Of a stretch of DNA of 64,000 bases, positions 57,780-64,000 are shown piece after piece; position 1 is the stretch's first letter, and the number at the start of each line of letters is the position of its first letter. Under the pieces are notes generated by a model, which was not told the origin of the DNA, did no database searches, and worked only from the letters and a program-made list of their open reading frames with translations. The position numbers and the translations under genes are program-made. The stretch comes from Calamus simplicifolius (Eukaryota > Streptophyta > Magnoliopsida > Arecales > Arecaceae), in contig UESW01000049.1 in NCBI GenBank assembly GCA_900491605.1, positions 78,429 to 142,428 of the forward strand, given 5' to 3'.

Positions 57780-59773
57780 GTTATGACATTCCGGGAGTCA
57801 TATCTGTTTAGAGTTTACTGTTTTGTAGCACGAATGTCATACTCTTTTAACTAGGATGTTATACCTTATGAACTGGGGTATCGTCAGAGTGTTTCGGCCT
57901 ATATTCTTCGTTATTTCCTGTCCATATAGCTCTAGTGTCGTCATAAAAGCTATGACACCCCAGATTTACTGTTAAGACACCGTAGTTACAAGCCTACGAC
58001 ACCCGTGCTTATAACTGACCATGGAGAGAGATGTGAATGGATATAAAGAAGAGGAGAAGAGGGGTGGGGCATTCTACGGAGGGCCAAGAGGAGAAGAGGG
58101 GGAGCGACTCCCCAGTTTAAACCTTAAGAGTCCCGGAACGGTGTCGTCGCCTTAAAGCTAGGTGTCATCAAATGAGAGCTGGGGTGTCATAAGAGCCTAA
58201 GTCGGGGATGTCATCGGTCCCTGCCTTTTAACAGTCACGGAACGGGTGTCGTCGCCTTAAAGGTAGGGTGTCGTCGCGCATGAGAGCTGTAGTGTCGTCA
58301 TAAAAGCTACGACACCCAGATTTACTGTTAAGACACCGTAGTTACAAGCCTACGACACCCGTACTCCAAACGAATGCTGGAGAAAAGCCTCGCGACATCG
58401 TAGGAGAAAATCGGGAGTATTGCGACACCCAAGTTAAAGAAATAAGACACCTCTGTTAAACAAATACGACACCCTATTATGCTCGGCGAAAATCCTTCGT
58501 GACACCACAGTTCAAACATCACGACACCCTAGCGACAACGCTACGACACCCATGCTTATAACCTTACGACACCTAAGTCGGGGATGTCGTCGGTCCCCGC
58601 CTTAACAGTCCCCGCAAGGGTGTCGTTGCGCTAAAGCTAGGGTGTCGTCGGATGAGAGCTGGGGTATCGTAACAGCCTAATTGGGGATGTCATCGGTCCC
58701 CGCCTTAACAGTCCCCACACGAGTGTCATCGCGTTAAAGCTAGGGTGTCGTCGCACTAAAGCTGGGGTGTCGTAAGAGCCTAAGTCGTCGGTCCCCGCTT
58801 AACAGTCCCGGACGGGTGTCGTCGCCTTAAAGCTAGGGTGTCGTCGCGCTAAAGCTGGGGTATCGTCAGATGAGAAGAACTGGGGTATCGTTAATAGCTG
58901 GGTCGGGATGTAGTCGTTCGCGACACCCTAGTTGAAACCTTACGACACCCCAGTTGAAACCTTAAAACACTCGTTCACGCTTAGGAGAAAACTTTAAGAC
59001 ATCCCAGGATGAAATCGGTCGAAAAACATTGACGACATCCAAGCTACCTTATCCTTCGGTCTCAACGCCACCCTACGACGCCGCAGTTGAAACCTCACGA
59101 CACCCTAGTACCAATGCTATGATACCCATGCTTATAACTGACCACGAGAGAATCCCCGCGATACCCCAAGAGGAATTCGGCCGAAAATCCTTCGCGATAC
59201 CCTAGTTGAAACCTCACGACACCCTTGGTATAAACTTATGACACCACTACGATAAATTTGAACTAGGCAGAATTTTAACGTCACCCTAGTTGTCGTCGCG
59301 CCTTAACAGTCCCCGCACGGGTGTCGTCGCCTTAAAGCTAGGGTGTCGTCGCTCTAAAGCTAGGGTGTCGTAAGAGCCTAAGTCGTCGTCTCCACCATAA
59401 CAGTCCCGGCACGGGTGTCGTCGCCTTAAAGCTAGGGTGTTGTCGCGCTAAAGCTAGGGTGTCATAAGAACCTAAGTCATCGGTCCCCGTCTTAACAGTC
59501 CCCGCACGGGTGTTGTCGCCTTAAAGCTAGGGTATCGTCGCGCTAAAGCTGGGTGTCGTAAGAGCCTAAGTCGTCGGTCCCCGCCTTAACAGTACCGGTA
59601 TGGGTGTCGTCGCCTTAAAGCTAGGGTGTCGTCGCGCTAAAGCTGGGGTGTCGTAAGAGCCTAAGTCGTCAGTCCTCGCGTTAATAGTCCCCGCATGGGT
59701 GTCGTCGCCTTAAAGCTAGGGTGTCGTCGCTCTAAAGCTGGGGTGTCGTAAGAGCCTAAGTTGAAGATGTCAT
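57780..59773. repeat. complex GGGTGTCGT / ACGACACCC repeat array
   Basis: About 2 kb packed with the 9-base word GGGTGTCGT and its complement, with degenerate forms. The right part (59280-59770) is a clean tandem array with a 94-95-base unit, starts near 59321, 59415, 59510, 59604 and 59699. Each unit contains GTGTCGTCGCCTTAAAGC, GTCGTCGCGCTAAAGCT and GTAAGAGCCTAAGTCG. The left part mixes both orientations, and a 77-base block at about 57935-58012 returns at 58288-58362. Local G+C is higher than in flanking DNA, and no long frame crosses it. I do not recognise the family. Confidence 0.85.
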
Positions 59774-61812
59774 TGAAGGGAGAAACAATCTCCGAGGCAT
59801 GCATGTTTTAAATTATTGATAACAATTATCAATGCGGAAATTTAAAGATTACATACTAATCTATCTAGCATGCATCAAGATCATATCTTTGCCTTGTATA
59901 TAGGATCGATTGATCCAAAATATGCATATAAATAAAACTATCAAGATCATGTCTTGATCTTCAAGGCAAGAATTCATACTTCTTATCTTGAAGCATGCCT
60001 TAAGATCTAGGGATCATATCACTTACCTTGAAGGCAATTGGTAAATCCTTTTATGCTCTGCAGCCGTTCAATCGTCCGGCCTCTAGTATCGTCCACGCGA
60101 AGCCCCGAATAATCGGATTCCGAGAGTGCTAGCTCGCGAAAATAACTTTGCTGATCTTGAATCCTCCTACTTGAATTCTTCTTCTAAGATCCTCCACACT
60201 TCCGTTAGCACTAGAATCACAGGATTTTCTATTCTAATTCTTTAGAAAATCAATTCACGACATATCGTGTGTTGTTTTTTTTTCTTCTGTGTAATTTGGT
60301 GAGGGATGTCCTCTATTTATAGTCTCTTTTTAGCCAGCCCATTAAGTTCTAACATTTAGAATTCCGCCGCTTGGCGAAAACCAAAGAGATGCTGAACCGT
60401 AGCGCTTGGTTAATTCCGACGTTCGGTAAAGAACCAAAGAGTCGTCGAACCGTAGCGCTTGGTTAATTCCGACGTTCAGTAAAAACCAAAGAGTCATCGA
60501 ACCATAGCTCTTGGTTAATACAAAGAGGCACATTTATTCTAACACTTTAGAATTCCAACGAAATTGTTTGGAGAAGATTAATGCAAGACATTAAATTCTA
60601 TATGTGAATTTAATCTCTCAGACTTATGCGAGAGGTTTGGGTTTAGTTTTTGGTTTAAGCTAATTTAATTTATTGGACTGAACCCACATAGATTATGGTC
60701 CTAGCCCAAATCAAATTTGGCTAGTCCTGAATTATTTAAATCCAAATCAAGTCTAATTTTAAATCAATATTTGAAATTGACTAGTCCTTCTAATAGACTT
60801 AAACCAAATTGAATCTTATTCAATTGTAATTAACCAATTGAGATAATTCAATCAATCAAATTGATTAATTAAATCATATACGATTCTCAATCGTTGATCA
60901 ATAAACATATCATCCTAGGAAACTTCTATGCGTGTGACTCTCTAGGTTCGAACCTAAGCCAGTAGCATAGAAACAACTTTCTATACTAATCGATGTGCCC
61001 ATCTAGCAATGGAACCCGACGTCCGGATAGGTCGAAGAGTTGCCGAGCAAACTCCAAGAACCCTAAGAAACAGTTACCGTATAATTCATCCTCTTGACCA
61101 TAAATGCTAAGGATGGCTTAAGAGTCTGTCAACTCTAAATAGCAAATCCATAAAGTGATTTCAATTTTAGTGATAATGTGACTTTCACATGAAGTGCCTT
61201 GGCCAAGGTCTTGCTAAATTGAAACACAAGCATTTCTCCTTTTAACGGGATAGGTCAAATTCCATTTTGATCTATAACTACTACCATAAGTACTTGACTG
61301 CACCCAGTAACCTTTCGTAGCTGGATTAGAAATCCAGATGGTCCGGCACCTAAGTACAATAAGTTGCTTGTAAGCCACTGGTTGTATCCTCATGTTTGAA
61401 GGATACTTATACCTATATCTTCTCGGATTAACTTTGATAGTAGAGTATCCGGAAATGAGTCACGTTCGGTGAAATGTACTCCTACACTTTCACCTGTATG
61501 TCATACCAGTGTCTCTACACTCCTTGGTTAAGAGGACAACCAACAAATATGATATACAACGTCTATAATTGATAGTACTATGACCCTATCATAGTATATC
61601 ATATAGTCGCGAACCTTTTTGAGGACCTTCAAAGATAAATCCTCCTTTATCGCGAAGGAAGATCCTAAGGGCTTCATTACAATCAGGAGTATTAAGACGA
61701 TGTTCTTGTAATGAATAAACTGCCAAATAACTTTTATTAATATATCAATTTATATACAATTTACATTAGCACAATCATCAAATGATTGGCTTTAGGATAC
61801 AATTCCCAACAA
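59774..61812 (-). repeat. 3' LTR of a Ty1/copia element
   Basis: On the minus strand it begins TGTTGGGAATTG and ends CTCCCTTCA, giving about 2039 bases. The purine-rich tract (complement of AACTCCCACTTACCCTAAAG, 61813-61832) adjoins its start. A minus-strand TATA (complement of TATTTATA, 60314-60321) marks the promoter. Triplicated CTTGGTTAATTCCGACGTTC blocks at about 60400-60510 lie just upstream of it in LTR orientation reversed. The other LTR lies outside the window. Confidence 0.8.
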
Positions 61813-61839
61813 ACTCCCACTTACCCTAAAGCCACTCAT

Positions 61840-64000
61840 TACAGTATCTAATACCCATCTTCAACTTATAGTTGTGAAACTCCTTGATGTTGAGTGCTTT
61901 AGTAAATGGGTCACCTAGGTTTTCCTTTCCATCAATCTTCTAAAGATTTATGTCACCTCGGTCTACAATCTCTCGAATAAGATGAAACCGACGCAGTATG
62001 TGCTTGGTGCGCTGATGTGCTCGTGGTTCCTTTGCTTGAGCTATGGCACTAGTGCTGTCACTGTACAACAGGACTGGTCCATCTATGGAAGATGTCACTC
62101 CAAGCTCGGAGATGAACTTTGCAGCCACACAGCTTCTTTCGCAGCATCTGATGCAGCGATGTACTCTGCCTCGCATACCGAATCTGCCACTGTATGTTGC
62201 TTGGAACTTTTCCAGCAAACAGCTTCACTATTCAGGATAAACACAAAACCCAATACACTTTTGCTATCATCATGATCTGATTGGAAACTGAAATCAGTAT
62301 ATCAACAAGTTTCAAATCAGACTCTCCATAGACTAACCATTGGTCCTTCGTATTTCTCAAATACTTAAGGATTGTCTTAACAACTTGCCAGTGTTTTTCT
62401 CCTGGATCAGATTGGTATCTACTCACTACTCCTAGTGAGTATGCCACATCTGGTCTTGTACATGTCATGGTGTACATAATCAATCCACTACCGAAGCATA
62501 TGCAATTCGACTCATACGTTCTCTTTCATTAGGAGTTGTCGGACAATCCTTCTTAGAAAGATGAATTCCATGGCCTATCGAAAGATAGCTTTCTTGGAAT
62601 TCTCCATGCTAAACCTCTTTAGCACTGTGTCAATGTACGTAAATTGGGATAAACCAAGCATCCTCTTAGATCTATCTCTATAGATCTTCATCCCTAGGAT
62701 GTATGATGCTTCTCCCAGATCTTTCATGGAGAATTGTGATGATAACCATGTCTTTATTCCTTGTAATGCAGGGATATCATTCCCGATTAAGAGAATATCA
62801 TCCATATAATACAAGAATACAATAACGGAATCGTTAGCCCATTTATAAATGCAAGGTTCTTCTTTATTTTTAATAAAGCCATAAGATTTGATCACTTTAT
62901 CAAATCGTATTTCCAACTCCTAGATGCTTGCTTAGTTATAAATGGACTTCTGTAGCCTGCACACTTTAGACTCATCTTCAAATATAAAACCTTCAGGCTG
63001 TATCATATACACTTGTTCTTCTAAATCACCATTTAGAAAAGCGGTTTTAACATCCATTTGCCAAATCTCATAATCAAAGTGTGCTGCTATAGCTAGCATA
63101 ATCCGAATGGATTTCAGCATTGCCATAGGAGAAAACGTTTCGTCATAGTCAATACCATAACGTTGACGATACCCCTTAGCAACCAGACGTGCTTTATAGG
63201 TCTCAACCTTTCCGTCTGCACCTCTTTTCCTCTTGAAAACCTACTTACACCCTATGGGTTTTATCCCTTCGGGTGGGTCAACTAATGTCCATACATTATT
63301 GTCCTTCATGGAGTCAAGTTCGGATTTCATGGCCTCAAGCCATTTATTAGAGTCAGTCCTTTGCATAGCATCCATATAGGTGATTGGATCCTGTTGTTCT
63401 CATCGAGTTCAGCAGGATCATCATTCTGGACCAAGAAACCTAAGTATCTGTCTGGTTGATGTTGTACTCTACCAGATCGCCTTAATGGTGCATCTAAAAT
63501 GGGTTTTGAGTTTGATATAATCAACTCAGATTCTAAGGGTTCACTGGTTTGTGTTGTTCCTTCTACTTGATGAACTTCCTCAAGTTCAACATTAGAGCTA
63601 TTTGTTCCTTCACTAAGGAACTCCTTTTCAAGAAAAACTTCTCTATTACTAATAAACAACTTTTGTTCTTCAGTATTGTAGAAGTAATATCCTTTGGTCT
63701 CTTTCGGATAGCTGATAAAAAATTTGTCAGATTTGGGTTCAAGTTTGTCTGATTTTGCACGTTTCACATAAGCCGACACCCCAGACTCTCAAATAGGTAA
63801 TAACAGGTTTATATCCTACCACATCTCATGTGGAGTTTTAGAACAGACTTACTTGAAACCTTATTAAGAATATGACAAGCTGATTCTAATGCGTATCCCC
63901 AAAATGATATTGGCAAGCTCGCAAAACCCATCATGGACCGAACCATGTCTAACAGAGTTCGATTCCTTCTTTCCGATACATCGTTATGTTGCGGTGTTCC
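61840..64000 (-). pseudogene. Ty1/copia polyprotein remnant (integrase end, RT, RNase H), partial
   Basis: Read on the minus strand from the window edge. The end of the integrase core is at 64000-63900 (VSERRNRTLLDMVRSMM, carrying the catalytic Glu). The integrase C-terminus is at 63779-63600 (FFISYPKETKGYYFYN). After a linker, RT follows with TFSPMAMLKSIRIMLAIA, WQMDVKTAFLNGDLEE, the catalytic LYYMDDILLIGND (about 62800) and SMKDLGEASYILGMKIYRD. RNase H follows with TCTRPDVAYSLGVVSRYQS, DSTSAIAQAKEP and HQRTKHILRRFHLIRE. Integrase before RT defines Ty1/copia. The TAG at 63243-63241 replaces an expected Trp, and shifts lie near 63400, 62925 and 62560, so the copy is dead. The YMDD and linker style resemble TNT1-94-like elements. 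Confidence 0.88.

Overview
The window is plant nuclear DNA: spliced genes with GT-AG introns, AT-rich intergenic sequence, and LTR retrotransposons, LINE ends and MITEs. The GC-rich, intronless CHMP1 coding region and the repeat types suggest a monocot, possibly a palm. The species call is an inference and is not certain.

Layout. (1) 1-820: intact CHMP1 (ESCRT-III) gene on the + strand with its polyA signal. (2) 820-4467: AT-rich intergenic DNA with three local tandem duplications and a perfect 34-bp palindrome. (3) 4468-15243: a complete but decayed Ty3/gypsy element of Tat type, with a 5-bp target duplication (GATAC), LTRs of about 1.85 and 1.91 kb filled with 45-bp and 55-59-bp tandem repeats, a frameshifted gag-pol with two RNase H domains, and nine 140-bp repeats before the 3' LTR. 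(4) 15249-43000: a gene-poor stretch that holds two MIR396 hairpins (about 20.74 kb and 38.38 kb, both + strand, each behind a TATA box), three related LINE 3' ends, a mirrored TRIM complex with its own 5-bp target duplication, a solo LTR, an hAT-type MITE, a foldback element and several degenerate tandem repeats. (5) 43217-55924: a 14-exon guanylate-binding-protein (GBP/atlastin-like large GTPase) gene on the + strand, broken by several small deletions that lie mostly in homopolymers. (6) 57780-59773: an unusual array built on GGGTGTCGT and its complement. (7) 59774-64000: a Ty1/copia element on the - strand (3' LTR, RNase H, RT, end of integrase) inserted into that array and cut off by the window end.

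The host genes do not form a functional unit: CHMP1 acts in endosomal membrane scission, MIR396 in post-transcriptional control of GRF transcription factors, and the GBP-like protein is a large GTPase with a long coiled coil. The most notable items are the two MIR396 loci, the mirrored TRIM insertion with snRNA-like promoter motifs, the GTGTCGT array and the frame breaks in the GBP gene.
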